A stretch of 64,000 nt of DNA from Kluyvera genomosp. 3 (GTDB taxonomy: Bacteria > Pseudomonadota > Gammaproteobacteria > Enterobacterales > Enterobacteriaceae), in NCBI GenBank assembly GCA_002211745.1, contig CP022114.1, positions 1,488,001 to 1,552,000 of the forward strand, given 5' to 3'. Shown here piece by piece: positions 11,181 through 21,546 of this stretch. The notes under the pieces are model-generated. The model saw only the letters and a list, made by a program, of their open reading frames with translations. It made no database searches and was not told the origin of the DNA. Position 1 is the stretch's first letter. The number at the start of each line of letters is the position of its first letter. The translations under genes and the position numbers were made by a program.

Positions 11181-12193
11181 ATGGTGAAGAAAACCCGAAT
11201 CAAAGACATTGCCAGCGCGTGCGGCGTCTCGATTGCGGCAGTTTCTCGTGCGCTGAAAGGGCAGCCGGGGCTGAGCGATGAAACGCGACAGCGTATTCTG
11301 GCGATTGCCCAGGCGGAAGGGTACGACTTCAGCCGCCTGCGCAGTGGGCGCATCAAGCGGCTGCTGTTTTTGCTGCACCGCGAACACAATATCGCCAGCG
11401 CGCTGCCGTTCTATTCCACGGTGATGCTCGGCGTGGCGGATGCCTGCCGTGAAAACGACATCGCGATGAGCTTCCAGCCTATTGGCCCGGAAGATGCGGT
11501 GGCGGATCTGATTAATCTGCACCAGCCGGACGCGTTAATCTGCGCGGGATATCTTGAACCTGAGGTATTGGCAGAGTTACGCCAGTCGGCGCTGCCGGTG
11601 GCGCTGGTCGATCTGTGGGCGGCCGACTTTCCCTGCGTGAACCCGGATAACTACCACGGCGGCTTTGTGGCAACCCGCCATCTGCTGGAGCAGGGAGAAC
11701 GCGCATTGCGTTTCTGGGCACGTCTCAGCGCCACTACAGTATTCGCCAGCGCGTCGAGGGCTACCAGCAGGCGTTATTCGATGCCGGTCTGGTTCTGCCC
11801 GCGGCCTACCGCATTGAGGTGCCGCCGGTGAAGGATATCGAGCAGGCGCTGGTGGAGGGAATGTCACAGCTGTTGGCGCTGGCGCAGCCGCCGGATGCGA
11901 TTTTCGCCTACAACGACGTGGCGGCGCTGGTGGCAATGCGCGAATGCGCGCGCCGGGGGATTCGCGTCCCGGAAGACGTGGCGATTGTCGGTTTCGATGA
12001 TATCGACGCCGCGGCCTGGGCGCATCCGCCGCTGTCGACGGTGGCCGTCGATAAACGTGAGTTGGGGCGTGATGCTTTCCAGTTGTTGCTTGGCGAGGAG
12101 AGCGAAAGAAATCTGCTGCTGCCGGTAAGGCTGGTGGCCCGCGAAAGTTCTGTGACCGACGCCAGCGCGTCACGGTTGCGTCTGGCGCCGTAA
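11181..12193 (+). CDS. LacI-family regulator, probably of the GH127/GPH operon
   Basis: About 337 residues, one break near 11700-11703. N-terminal LacI helix-turn-helix is IKDIASACGVSIAAVSRALK; the periplasmic-binding-like ligand domain ends with EDVAIVGFDDIDAA, a LacI family hallmark. ATG 11181 was chosen because the HTH starts 5 residues later; GAGG lies 11 bases upstream. Divergent from the symporter/GH127 operon, so a local repressor responding to an arabinose-containing sugar is the likely role. Confidence 0.85.
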
Positions 12194-12234
12194 TCCGGCA
12201 AAGTTGGCGCCATTACGGATACAAGGCGGTCAGC

Positions 12235-12804
12235 GTGAAACGACTCATCATTGGAATCTCCGGCGCCAGCGGCGCCATTTACGGCGTGCGTATGCTCGAA
12301 GTGCTGCAATCTGTACCGGATGTGGAAACGCATCTGGTGATGAGTCTGGCGGCACGACAGACGCTATCGCTGGAAACGGACCTGTCGCTGCGTGAGGTTC
12401 AGGCGCTGGCCGACGTCGTACACGACGCGCGGGATATTGCCGCCAGTATCTCCTCCGGTTCGTTCAAAACGGCGGGTATGGCGATTTTACCCTGTTCCAT
12501 CAAGACCCTTTCCGGCATCGTGAACAGTTACACTGACGGCCTGCTGACGCGCGCTGCCGACGTGGTGCTGAAGGAGCGTCGCCCGTTGGTGCTGTGCGTG
12601 CGTGAAACGCCGCTGCATCTGGGGCATTTGCGGCTGATGACTCAGGCGGCAGAGATAGGTGCCGTTATCATGCCGCCGGTGCCGGCGTTCTATCATCGAC
12701 CACAAACGCTGGATGACGTCATCAACCAGACCGTTAACCGGGTGCTCGATCAGTTCGATATCGCGTTGCCGGACGATCTGTTTACCCGCTGGTCGGGAGC
12801 CTGA
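12235..12804 (+). CDS. ubiX: Flavin prenyltransferase UbiX
   Basis: 189 residues, intact, GTG start. UbiX attaches a dimethylallyl group to FMN to make the prenylated cofactor of UbiD, the ubiquinone-pathway decarboxylase. The N-terminal flavin-binding GISGASGAIYG, CSIKTLSGI and the C-terminal VPAFYHRPQ are characteristic, and the protein is near-identical to E. coli UbiX. It rejoins the conserved gene order after the accessory block. Confidence 0.97.
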   Translation: MKRLIIGISGASGAIYGVRMLEVLQSVPDVETHLVMSLAARQTLSLETDLSLREVQALADVVHDARDIAASISSGSFKTAGMAILPCSIKTLSGIVNSYTDGLLTRAADVVLKERRPLVLCVRETPLHLGHLRLMTQAAEIGAVIMPPVPAFYHRPQTLDDVINQTVNRVLDQFDIALPDDLFTRWSGA

Positions 12805-12835
12805 CCGCGCACGAAAAAGCGCGCTTAATGTATCT

Positions 12836-12856
12836 TTTGCCCTGTTTCAGGGCAAA
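12836..12856 (+). other. Hairpin downstream of ubiX
   Basis: Perfect 9-bp stem TTTGCCCTG / CAGGGCAAA with loop TTT, 31 bases after the ubiX stop. No T-tract follows, so it may be a weak or factor-assisted terminator separating ubiX from argT. Confidence 0.45.
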
Positions 12857-13009
12857 TCTGCAACGCCGATCAAATCCTCGCTATTTAATCATCCCGATTG
12901 CGTTTTTGTGCTCGATTTATACGCTGCGGCTGATATCTTCCCTCATGTTCACCTCTTGTTATCTTATTGTTAACATATTTAACGTTGTTTGCTGTTATGA
13001 CGAAAAATA

Positions 13010-13025
13010 TGGCACAGAAGATGCA
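13010..13025 (+). promoter_or_regulatory. Sigma-54 promoter of argT
   Basis: TGGCACAGAAGATGCA has GG (13011-13012) and GC (13023-13024) with 10 bases between and a consensus -24 half (TGGCAC). Salmonella argT is known to have a nitrogen-regulated NtrC/sigma-54 promoter here. It lies 74 bases before the argT ATG. Confidence 0.88.
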
Positions 13026-13098
13026 ATGTCAGGTTGGCAAGCACAACACAACATAACTATATCGCAGTTAACAACATCACGATTTAATAGGGGAACGT

Positions 13099-13881
13099 AT
13101 GAAGAAGACGGTTCTTGCTCTCTCTTTGCTGCTGGGCCTCAGCAGCGCCGCCAGCGTTTTTGCCGCACTGCCGCAGAGCATTCGCATCGGTACCGATACC
13201 ACCTACGCACCGTTCTCATCGAAAGATGCCAAAGGCGATTTCATCGGCTTTGATATCGATCTGGGCAACGAAATGTGCAAACGCGCCAGCATCAAGTGCA
13301 CTTGGGTGGGGAGCGACTTTGATGCGCTGATTCCTTCGCTGAAAGCGAAGAAAATCGATGCCATCATCTCTTCATTGTCCATCACGGAAAAACGTCAGCA
13401 GGAGATTGCCTTCTCCGACAAGCTTTACGCGGCTGACTCTCGCCTGATAGCCGCGAAAGGCTCGGCCATTAAGCCGACGCTGGACGCCCTGAAAGGCAAG
13501 CATATTGGCGTGCTGCAGGGATCGACTCAGGAAGCCTATGCCAATGAAAACTGGCGGAGTAAAGGCGTTGACGTGGTCGCTTATCAAAATCAGGACCTGA
13601 TCTACTCCGACATGGCCGCCGGGCGTCTTGACGCCGCGTTTCAGGACGAAGTGGCCGCCAGCGAAGGCTTCCTCAAACAACCCGCCGGGAAAGATTTTGA
13701 CTTTGCCGGTCCGTCGGTGAAAGACAAGAAATACTTCGGCGACGGCACGGGCGTTGGGCTACGTAAAGACGACGTTGAGCTGAAAGCGGCACTGGATAAA
13801 GCGCTGGCGGAACTGCGTGCCGATGGTACCTACGACAAAATGGCGAAGAAATACTTCAACTTTAACGTCTACGGCGACTAA
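13099..13881 (+). CDS. argT: Lysine/arginine/ornithine periplasmic binding protein
   Basis: 260 residues, intact. A signal peptide ([21 protein letters not shown], cleaved at about residue 22) precedes a type-II solute-binding domain (SBP_bac_3): [41 protein letters not shown]. It delivers basic amino acids to the HisQMP permease. It is a close paralogue of the following hisJ gene. Sigma-54 control (see 13010-13025) links it to nitrogen limitation. It could also feed ornithine or lysine toward the decarboxylase module upstream, which is only inference. Confidence 0.96.
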   Translation: MKKTVLALSLLLGLSSAASVFAALPQSIRIGTDTTYAPFSSKDAKGDFIGFDIDLGNEMCKRASIKCTWVGSDFDALIPSLKAKKIDAIISSLSITEKRQQEIAFSDKLYAADSRLIAAKGSAIKPTLDALKGKHIGVLQGSTQEAYANENWRSKGVDVVAYQNQDLIYSDMAAGRLDAAFQDEVAASEGFLKQPAGKDFDFAGPSVKDKKYFGDGTGVGLRKDDVELKAALDKALAELRADGTYDKMAKKYFNFNVYGD

Positions 13882-13895
13882 GCGGTCCGAAGTGT

Positions 13896-13943
13896 CATCA
13901 TGGTGCATATATTTTGCGATGCACCATGATGGTGCGTTTTTTG
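13896..13943 (+). terminator. Strong hairpin between argT and hisJ
   Basis: A perfect 13-bp stem CATCATGGTGCAT / ATGCACCATGATG (13896-13908, 13919-13931) is followed by GTGCGTTTTTT. It should terminate or attenuate argT transcripts before hisJ and so allow separate control of the two binding proteins. Confidence 0.8.
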
Positions 13944-14102
13944 CTCGAAAGTTGTGCGCGGTTGCATAATTAAGCATTTTTAATGAGAAAAAAGCCAGCA
14001 GGAAGGGCAGAATACTTTGCCTTGATGGGCCGAAAGATGGCACGATAACTGCTCAGATAATTTCTAAAAACCCACAAGAATTTCGGTCTGTTGAGGATGA
14101 TT

Positions 14103-14885
14103 ATGAAAAAACTGGCGTTGTCTTTTTCTCTGGTCTTAGCGCTTGCTTCTGCTTCCAGCGCATTTGCAGCAATTCCGCAAAAAGTACGTATCGGCACTGA
14201 CCCAACGTACGCACCGTTCGAGTCGAAAAATGCCCAGGGTGAATTAGTGGGTTTTGACATTGATCTGGCAAAAGAGCTCTGTAAGCGCATCCAGGCACAA
14301 TGTACCTTCGTGGAGAACCCGCTGGACGCACTGATCCCCTCGCTGAAAGCGAAGAAAATCGATGCCATCATGTCATCGCTGTCGATCACGGAAAAACGTC
14401 AGCAGGAAATCGCCTTTACCGACAAACTTTATGCCGCCGACTCGCGTCTGGTGGTGAAAAAAGGTTCCCCGGTTAGCCCGGACCTCGCCACGCTGAAAGG
14501 CAAGCGCGTGGGCGTGCTGCAGGGCACCACCCAGGAAACCTACGGTAACGAGCACTGGGCGCCGAAAGGGATTGAAATCGTCTCCTACCAGGGCCAGGAC
14601 AATATCTACTCTGACCTGACAGCCGGCCGTATCGACGCGGCGTTCCAGGATGAAGTGGCGGCGAGCGAAGGTTTCCTGAAACAGCCGATCGGCAAAGACT
14701 ACCAGTTCGGTGGCCCGTCCATTAAAGACGAAAAGCTGTTTGGCGTCGGTACCGGTATGGGCCTGCGTAAAGACGATACCGAACTGCTGAACGCGTTGAA
14801 CAAGGCGTTTGCTGAAATGCGTGCTGACGGCACCTACGACAAGCTGGCGAAGAAGTACTTCGATTTTAACGTTTACGGCGAATAA
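14103..14885 (+). CDS. hisJ: Histidine periplasmic binding protein HisJ
   Basis: 260 residues, intact. A signal peptide ([21 protein letters not shown], cleavage near residue 22) precedes a type-II binding fold with [15 protein letters not shown] and [20 protein letters not shown] 14103 has GAGGA 5 bases upstream; an in-frame ATG at 14094 lies inside that site. It binds L-histidine and passes it to the HisQM-HisP2 importer encoded next. Strongly similar to ArgT, reflecting an old duplication. Confidence 0.96.
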   Translation: MKKLALSFSLVLALASASSAFAAIPQKVRIGTDPTYAPFESKNAQGELVGFDIDLAKELCKRIQAQCTFVENPLDALIPSLKAKKIDAIMSSLSITEKRQQEIAFTDKLYAADSRLVVKKGSPVSPDLATLKGKRVGVLQGTTQETYGNEHWAPKGIEIVSYQGQDNIYSDLTAGRIDAAFQDEVAASEGFLKQPIGKDYQFGGPSIKDEKLFGVGTGMGLRKDDTELLNALNKAFAEMRADGTYDKLAKKYFDFNVYGE

Positions 14886-14898
14886 TCATCACGAGTAA

Positions 14899-14928
14899 CC
14901 CATCGCTTCGCACGCACGGGGCGATGGG
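14899..14928 (+). other. Intercistronic hairpin hisJ-hisQ
   Basis: 8-bp stem CCCATCGC / GCGATGGG with a 14-base loop between hisJ and hisQ. In Salmonella the same gap holds a REP element thought to keep the upstream binding-protein mRNA more abundant than the permease mRNA. This hairpin could serve that role but is not a canonical REP sequence. Confidence 0.55.
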
Positions 14929-14949
14929 CGTAAAGACAGGACTGGCAGC

Positions 14950-15635
14950 ATGCTGTACGGGTTTTCACAGGTAATTTTTCAGGGCGCCCTTGTCACCCTT
15001 GAGCTGGCTATCAGCTCAGTGGTTCTGGCCGTGCTTATTGGTCTGGTTGGCGCGGGAGCCAAGCTCTCCCGAAATCGCGTACTGGCGTTAATTTTTGAGG
15101 GCTACACCACGCTGATTCGTGGGGTGCCCGACTTAGTGCTGATGCTGCTGATCTTTTATGGTCTGCAGATGGTACTTAACCTTATCACCGACTCGCTCGG
15201 TATCGGGCAGTTTGATATTGACCCGATGATCGCCGGGATTATCACCCTGGGTTTCATCTACGGTGCCTATTTCACCGAAACCTTCCGCGGGCCTTTATGG
15301 CCGTGCCGAAAGGGCATATTGAGGCCGCGACGGCCTTTGGTTTTACCGGCGGTCAAACCTTCCGTCGTATTCTTTTTCCGGCCATGATGCGTTACGCGCT
15401 GCCGGGGATTGGCAACAACTGGCAGGTGATCCTCAAAGCCACCGCGCTGGTGTCGCTGCTGGGGCTGGAAGATGTGGTCAAGGCCACCCAACTGGCCGGC
15501 AAGAGCACCTGGGAACCGTTCTATTTTGCCATCGTCTGTGGCTTGATTTATCTGCTATTTACTACCGTTTCCAATGGCGTGTTGCTGCTGCTCGAACGCC
15601 GCTACTCCGTGGGCGTGAAGAGGGCTGACCTGTGA
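14950..15635 (+). CDS. hisQ: Histidine/basic amino-acid ABC permease HisQ
   Basis: About 228 residues with one lost G at 15289-15291. Inner-membrane subunit of the HisQMP2 importer, with about five membrane spans and the permease EAA loop (GHIEAATAFGFTGGQ) contacting HisP. Near-identical to E. coli HisQ along both pieces. The stop overlaps the hisM GTG start, so the two subunits are translationally coupled. Confidence 0.94.
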
Positions 15636-16347
15636 TTGAGATTATTCAGGAGTACTGGAAAGCGCTGCTGTGGACCGACGGTTACCGCTTTACCGGCGTG
15701 GCGATCACCCTGTGGCTGCTGGTGCTGTCGGTGGTGATGGGCGGCATTATGGCGCTGTTTCTCGCCATCGCCCGCGTCTCAAGCAACAAATACATTAAGT
15801 TTCCGGTGTGGCTGTTCACCTATATTTTTCGCGGCACGCCGCTGTATGTGCAGTTGCTGGTGTTCTATTCCGGGATGTATACGCTGGAGATTGTCAAAGG
15901 CACCGAACTGCTGAACGCCTTTTTCCGCAGCGGCCTGAACTGTACGGTGCTGGCCTTAACCCTCAACACCTGCGCTTACACCACCGAGATTTTCGCTGGG
16001 GCGATTCGCTCGGTGCCGGCGGGGAAATCGAGGCTGCGCGCGCCTACGGCTTCTCATCGTTTAAGCTCTACCGCTGCATTATTCTGCCGTCGGCACTGCG
16101 CATCGCACTGCCTGCCTACAGCAACGAGGTGATCCTGATGCTGCACTCGACAGCGTTGGCGTTCACCGCGACCGTCCCGGATCTGCTGAAAATTGCCCGC
16201 GATATCAACTCGGCGACCTATCAGCCGTTTACCGCGTTCGGCATTGCAGCGGTGCTCTATTTGATTATCTCCTATGTGCTGATTCGCCTGTTCCGCAAAG
16301 CGGAAAAGCGCTGGTTACAGCATATGAAACCGACTTCTACGCACTGA
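15632..16347 (+). CDS. hisM: Histidine/basic amino-acid ABC permease HisM
   Basis: About 238 residues, one lost G at 16021-16024. Second permease subunit of the HisQMP2 importer, paralogous to HisQ. GTG start at 15632 overlaps the hisQ stop by 3 bases. EAA loop EAARAYGFSSFKLY follows the break. Ends in a hydrophilic tail (AEKRWLQHMKPTSTH) 4 bases before hisP. Confidence 0.94.
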
Positions 16348-16351
16348 GAAC

Positions 16352-17127
16352 ATGATGGCTGATAAAAAACTAAACGTAATCGACCTGCACAAACGCTACG
16401 GTGAGCACGAGGTGCTGAAGGGCGTGTCGCTGAAAGCTAACGCTGGCGATGTGATCAGCATTATCGGTTCGTCGGGGTCGGGAAAAAGTACTTTTCTGCG
16501 CTGCATTAACTTCCTCGAAAAGCCGAGCGAAGGCACGATTATCGTCAATGGGCAGAATATTGGCCTGGTGCGCGATAATGACGGTCAACTCAAGGTGGCT
16601 GATAAAAACCAACTGCGCCTGCTACGCACGCGCCTGACAATGGTCTTCCAGCACTTCAATCTGTGGAGCCACATGACGGTGCTGGAGAACGTGATGGAAG
16701 CCCCATTCAGGTGCTGGGCCTGAGCAAGCAGGAAGCGCGCGAGCGGGCGGTGAAGTATCTGGCAAAGGTGGGCATCGACGAGCGGCAACAGGGTAAATAT
16801 CCGGTGCATCTGTCCGGTGGACAGCAGCAACGTGTGTCCATTGCCCGGGCGTTGGCGATGGAGCCGGAGGTCTTGCTGTTTGATGAACCGACTTCCGCGC
16901 TGGACCCTGAACTGGTGGGCGAGGTGCTGCGTATCATGCAGCAACTGGCGGAAGAGGGGAAAACCATGGTGGTGGTGACCCACGAAATGGGCTTTGCGCG
17001 CCATGTCTCTTCGCACGTCATTTTCCTCCATCAGGGGAAAATTGAGGAAGAAGGCAAACCGGAAGAGGTGTTCGGCAATCCGAAAAGCCCGCGTTTGCAG
17101 CAGTTCCTCAGCGGCGCGCTGAAATAA
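16352..17127 (+). CDS. hisP: Histidine/basic amino-acid ABC ATPase HisP
   Basis: About 258 residues, one lost C at 16701-16704. Walker [13 protein letters not shown] signature LSGGQQQR and Walker [15 protein letters not shown] are all present, followed by H-loop VVVTHEMGF. It powers import by HisQM using ArgT or HisJ as receptor. Nearly identical to E. coli HisP. A strong terminator follows, ending the operon. Confidence 0.95.
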
Positions 17128-17134
17128 CCCTTCT

Positions 17135-17163
17135 CGCCCTCACGGATGAGTGAGGGCGTTTTC
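17135..17163. terminator. Terminator between hisP and the convergent acetyltransferase gene
   Basis: 9-bp stem CGCCCTCAC / GTGAGGGCG, 6-base loop, then TTTT. It overlaps the last codons of the convergent gene and so may be shared. Confidence 0.85.
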
Positions 17164-17651
17164 CCGCCGATACACCCAATCGTCAAAATGCTCGCCGTTA
17201 AGCTGATAGGCTTTTTCCAACACCTGTGTACGGATAAATCCGTGCTTTTCCAACAGATGCGCCGAACTCTGATTATCGCCCAGTACCCAGGCATTAATAG
17301 CCCACAGCGAAAGCTGGTGAAAACCATAATCGCAAATGGCCGCCAGCGCTTCGCTGGCGTAGCCCTTACCCTGTGCCGACGGTAATAGCGCGTAACCGAC
17401 ATCCGCCTCGTGCGGGTTTTTACTGCTGATGCGCAGGCCGATATCGCCCAGCGGTGTGCCCTCGGCATCGCGGATCACGAAAATCCCAGCTTCCCGGCAG
17501 CGCGCATTAAACACTGTACGTATCGCCTCTTCATCCAGCACTTCGCCCATATAGCGCATCACCTCGCGGTTTTGTCGCAGTTGTAAAAAGAAGGTCCAGT
17601 CGTGCTCATTGAAGGGGAAAGCTGTAGCCGTGAAGTACTAATGATTGCCAT
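17140..17651 (-). CDS. GNAT-family N-acetyltransferase (RimJ/RimL group)
   Basis: About 170 residues after restoring one lost base (GGGG 17614-17617 on +). The N-terminal beta strand reads MAIISTSRLQLSPFNEHDW, typical of the RimJ/RimL group, and the acetyl-CoA loop is PSAQGKGYASEAL; NQSSAHLLEKHGF follows. Substrate unknown; relatives acetylate ribosomal-protein N-termini or small amines. Single gene, convergent with hisP. Confidence 0.82.
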
Positions 17652-17717
17652 AAGAGTGTCATTGTGCGAAATCGTAAGAGATAACCTTAGCACTAGAAAA
17701 CGAGTGATAACAGCCTA

Positions 17718-18272
17718 TTAACCGCGGGCCGCTGCGCGTTCCAGGCCTTGAAAATAGTGCAGTACCGTATTGATCTCGGTTGACGCGCGCAGCTGCAGTG
17801 CGAGATTGAGGCTATCCAGCGTGCGGGCATGGGCAACCATCGGCGATTGCGCAGGAATCCGCCCCTCGGCAACCAGCCACTCCACGACCTTCTGCCAGCG
17901 CCAAAGCGGGGAGTTGCCTTTCACTCGCTGTACAGGCCCGGGAAACTGGCCGCTTCCACGCGCGCCGTCTTTGAGCAAGGCGATAGCCTGACGAGAAACG
18001 CCGGTCAGTTCTGCAATATCGCTCAGACCGACCAGCGCGGCATCGACGGATTCAACGCGGACATTCAGCCCTGGAGCTGATTCAATATCCTGAATTGCCG
18101 AGAGGATGGCATGTTCCAGCGAGTCGCTTTCACGGTCGAAATCGAGGTACACGGCGGTACCGTAGAAGCAGATTAACGCGTCATTGCAGTGCGCTGCATA
18201 TAAGGCGTCTTCCAGGCCGGGCGTGTCGTTGGTGATGCCGGAAAGCGTGAGTGTGAAATTAAAGAGTGCCAT
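17718..18272 (-). CDS. Helix-turn-helix DNA-binding protein, candidate antitoxin
   Basis: 184 residues, intact. The first ~85 residues form an acidic alpha/beta domain (LYAAHCNDALICFYG, YLDFDRESDSLEHAILSAIQDIE) and the rest a MerR/excisionase-like HTH (LVGLSDIAELTGVSRQAIALL) with a following wing (NSPLWRWQKVVEWLV). It starts 18 bases after a 76-residue HicA-like gene and lies in the same operon, an order seen for HicA/HicB pairs. Related proteins occur widely next to small basic partners. Function as antitoxin is inferred from this arrangement and from the palindrome on the operon promoter. Confidence 0.7.
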   Translation of the reverse strand: MALFNFTLTLSGITNDTPGLEDALYAAHCNDALICFYGTAVYLDFDRESDSLEHAILSAIQDIESAPGLNVRVESVDAALVGLSDIAELTGVSRQAIALLKDGARGSGQFPGPVQRVKGNSPLWRWQKVVEWLVAEGRIPAQSPMVAHARTLDSLNLALQLRASTEINTVLHYFQGLERAAARG

Positions 18273-18290
18273 TGTTCGCTGCCTCTGGTG

Positions 18291-18521
18291 CTATGAATGT
18301 TTTGGCTGACAATGGTCAACCATGCGCATGATTTGCCGTGCGTGATGAATCGGTACCGCCGGTGTCGACCAGATGCTCATCATATGTTCGCGGTGTTCTG
18401 CGATACCGCACTTCAACCGCCCAAAGCAGTGAGCGCTGCCGCCGCTGGTGCTAAATAACCATCCGCGAGCCAACGCATAGGCAATGGCCGATCTGATATG
18501 TTTATCGGGATGTTCCTTCAT
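18291..18521 (-). CDS. Small HicA-like protein, candidate toxin
   Basis: 76 residues from the ATG at 18521. Frame stays open upstream, but the conserved part begins MKEHPDKHIRSAIAYALARGW and the -10 element lies just upstream, so a longer start is unlikely. ALARGWLFSTSGGSAHCFG resembles the HicA pattern in which a GW strand is followed by G-S-x-H with a catalytic histidine. HicA toxins are mRNA interferases with a dsRNA-binding fold. The two His of a classical GSHH are here SAHC, so activity is uncertain. Encoded just before the HTH gene. Confidence 0.62.
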   Translation of the reverse strand: MKEHPDKHIRSAIAYALARGWLFSTSGGSAHCFGRLKCGIAEHREHMMSIWSTPAVPIHHARQIMRMVDHCQPKHS

Positions 18522-18536
18522 CGCTTTGTTCCAGGA

Positions 18537-18567
18537 AGTATCAAACGGATGTTGACGTTTGTCAACA
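18537..18567 (-). promoter_or_regulatory. Promoter with overlapping operator for the candidate TA operon
   Basis: Read on the minus strand: consensus -35 TTGACA (18565-18560), 17-base spacer, -10 GATACT (18542-18537). A perfect 7-bp inverted repeat TGTTGAC / GTCAACA (18550-18556, 18561-18567) covers the -35 box. This fits autorepression by the HTH protein. Confidence 0.72.
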
Positions 18568-18700
18568 GTATTGCGCCTTAACGCTGCGCGCAAACCGTTA
18601 TGACAAAGCGCGGAAAAGCACGCTGGAATGGGCTTCACGGTTTGTGTCGCGCTGCGTTAATACATGCAGCAAATGCGAAGCGGCTTCCAGATGAGGAGGG

Positions 18701-18727
18701 CCGGTGATAGCCGAGCCCTATCACCGG
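18701..18727. other. Hairpin downstream of yfcH
   Basis: Perfect 10-bp stem CCGGTGATAG / CTATCACCGG with a 7-base loop, 17 bases beyond the yfcH stop. No T-tract on the minus strand, so its role as terminator is uncertain. Confidence 0.5.
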
Positions 18728-18743
18728 ATAGACATAGGTGGCG

Positions 18744-19637
18744 CTAGCGCAGAATATCGCCCAGCGCTTCATCCAAATCGTACCAGCGGAAGGTAAACCC
18801 GGCCGCTTCCAGCCGTTTGGGTAGCGCGCGCTGGCCGCCGAGTACCAGCACGGACGATTCTCCCATCAGCAGGCGGATGGCGGTGGCGGGAACGCGCAAA
18901 AAGGCCGGACGGTTTAAGGCCTGACCCAACGCGTGGGAAAACTGTTCGTTACGGACCGGGTAGGGGGAGACCATATTAAACGGCCCGCGCAGATCGTTAT
19001 CCAGCAGCCACAGGATGCCGTTGACCATATCGTCGATATGAATCCACGCCAGGTACTGCCTGCCGTTGCCGATGGGGCCGCCGAGCCCCAGCTTAAATGG
19101 CGGAACCATTTTGCCGAGGATCCCTCCGTTGCGGGCCAGCACCACGCCGGTACGCAGCAGACAGACGCGGGTGCGGTCGCTCTGCGCGGAGCTGGCGATT
19201 TGCTCCCAGCGGGCGCACAGCTTGTGGGTAAATTCGTTATGCGGCGGCTCTTCTTCCGTGACCACGACCTCACCCAGGTCGCCATAGTAGCCGGTAGCCG
19301 AGCCGGAAATCAGCACGGCAGGCGGCGTCTCGCTCGCCTGAATGAGTTCGCTGATACGCTGGGTGATTGCCCAGCGGCTGTCACACAGTTTCTGCTTTTG
19401 CGCGTGGGTCCAGCGCTTGTCGGCGATGGGTTCACCGGCCAGGTTAACGACCGCGTCGACACCGTCAAGGGTGGACACATTCTGCAGGCCTGGCCAAATC
19501 TCGACGCGCGCGTCGAGCATCTGTCGGGCTTTTTCCGGAGAACGGGTCACGACGCACACCGTATGGCCCAGCGTCAGCAAGCGCGAAACTAAATGGCGGC
19601 CTATCAGCCCAGTGCCGCCGGTAAGCAGAACTCTCAT
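18744..19637 (-). CDS. yfcH: Epimerase-family protein YfcH (SDR/DUF1731)
   Basis: 297 residues, intact. N-terminal Rossmann motif [11 protein letters not shown] binds a nicotinamide cofactor; [12 protein letters not shown] is characteristic, and the C-terminal ~45 residues are the DUF1731 segment. Physiological substrate unknown. Follows folX by 21 bases in the same direction, so probably one transcript. Confidence 0.94.
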   Translation of the reverse strand: MRVLLTGGTGLIGRHLVSRLLTLGHTVCVVTRSPEKARQMLDARVEIWPGLQNVSTLDGVDAVVNLAGEPIADKRWTHAQKQKLCDSRWAITQRISELIQASETPPAVLISGSATGYYGDLGEVVVTEEEPPHNEFTHKLCARWEQIASSAQSDRTRVCLLRTGVVLARNGGILGKMVPPFKLGLGGPIGNGRQYLAWIHIDDMVNGILWLLDNDLRGPFNMVSPYPVRNEQFSHALGQALNRPAFLRVPATAIRLLMGESSVLVLGGQRALPKRLEAAGFTFRWYDLDEALGDILR

Positions 19638-19658
19638 ATGACCTCCCGCAGGGGGCGC

Positions 19659-20021
19659 TTAGCGTTGCCAGCTTAGGGTGATGGACACCGAGTCGGCATA
19701 ACGCAGCGCGTGAAGTTTATCGACCTCCACTTCAGCATAAGTGACCCAGTGATGTTCGCGTGCGATATCGAGCACATCCTGAGTTAATTTTTCCAGCAAA
19801 GAGAAACGGTTACTCTCTACGTGGCGAATAATATTTTTGGTGATAGTGCGGTAGTTCAGCGCGTCGTTGATATCTTCGCTGCTGCGTGATTTCTCTGCCG
19901 GATAGCGAATTTGCAGATTGATGACGATGTCCTGACGATTCGCGATCTCCTCTTCTTTGATGCCGATAAAGGTGCGCAGGCGCAGGTTTTTGATGCGGAT
20001 GACGGCGTCAGACTGAGACAT
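19659..20021 (-). CDS. folX: Dihydroneopterin triphosphate 2'-epimerase FolX
   Basis: 120 residues, intact. A tunnelling-fold enzyme related to FolB that epimerises dihydroneopterin triphosphate to the monapterin form. [12 protein letters not shown] and [12 protein letters not shown] match E. coli FolX closely. First gene of a folX-yfcH unit, divergent from yfcF. Confidence 0.95.
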   Translation of the reverse strand: MSQSDAVIRIKNLRLRTFIGIKEEEIANRQDIVINLQIRYPAEKSRSSEDINDALNYRTITKNIIRHVESNRFSLLEKLTQDVLDIAREHHWVTYAEVEVDKLHALRYADSVSITLSWQR

Positions 20022-20094
20022 TGCAGGTGTTCTCCTTATTTATTGTTGTCCACTTCATCATACACGAAAGCGCCTGTCACGCGGCAAGCTCTGA

Positions 20095-20883
<789 letters not shown>

Positions 20884-20939
20884 AAAAGTCGATGTAATCC
20901 ATTATGATATTGGGGTTTATCATTGTGGGGATTTGATTA

Positions 20940-21489
20940 ATGAAGCTGATGTTTGCATCGGATATTCATGGCTCCTTACCGGCTGCCGAACGGGTGCTGG
21001 CGCTGTTTGCCGAGAGCGGCGCACGCTGGCTGGTGATTCTGGGGATGTTCTTAACCATGGGCCGCGTAACGCACTGCCGGAGGGCTATGCCCGGCCCAGG
21101 TGGCAGAACGCCTCAATAGCGTTGCCGAGCGTATTATCGCCGTGCGCGGCAACTGCGATAGCGAAGTTGACCAGATGCTATTGCACTTTCCCATTACCGC
21201 GCCGTGGCAGCAGGTGCTCACCGAACATCAGCGGCTGTTTTTGACCCACGGGCATCTTTATGGTCCGGCGAATCTTCCGCCATTGGCCGCGAATGATGTG
21301 TTGGTTTACGGACATACGCACCTTCCGGTGGCAGAAAAACGCGATGAGATATTCTTATTTAACCCCGGTTCAGTTAGCATTCCTAAGGGCGGTTTTGCTG
21401 CCAGCTATGGGCTGCTTGACGGGCATAAACTGCAAGTTTTAGCACTCAATGATCAACAGGTTATTGCAGAGGTTGCTATTAACCCGTAA
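20940..21489 (+). CDS. yfcE: Metal-dependent phosphodiesterase YfcE
   Basis: About 183 residues with two breaks (GGGG 21041-21044, CCC 21089-21092). Calcineurin-like phosphoesterase: FASDIHGSL supplies Asp/His metal ligands, followed by GDVLNHGPR, RGNCDSE, LTHGHLYG and GHTHLP. E. coli YfcE is a Mn-dependent phosphodiesterase. Spacing behind yfcF is 56 bases; yfcD follows by 57. Confidence 0.92.
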
Positions 21490-21546
21490 GTTACCCATCA
21501 ATCACAAAACGCGCCGTAAAGAGCGCTTTCAAGGTAAGGTTTTCGG

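Noticed and set aside
17718-18521. Naming the pair hicA/hicB
   Set aside because: The small protein only resembles HicA in one region, and the partner's N-terminal domain does not look like HicB.
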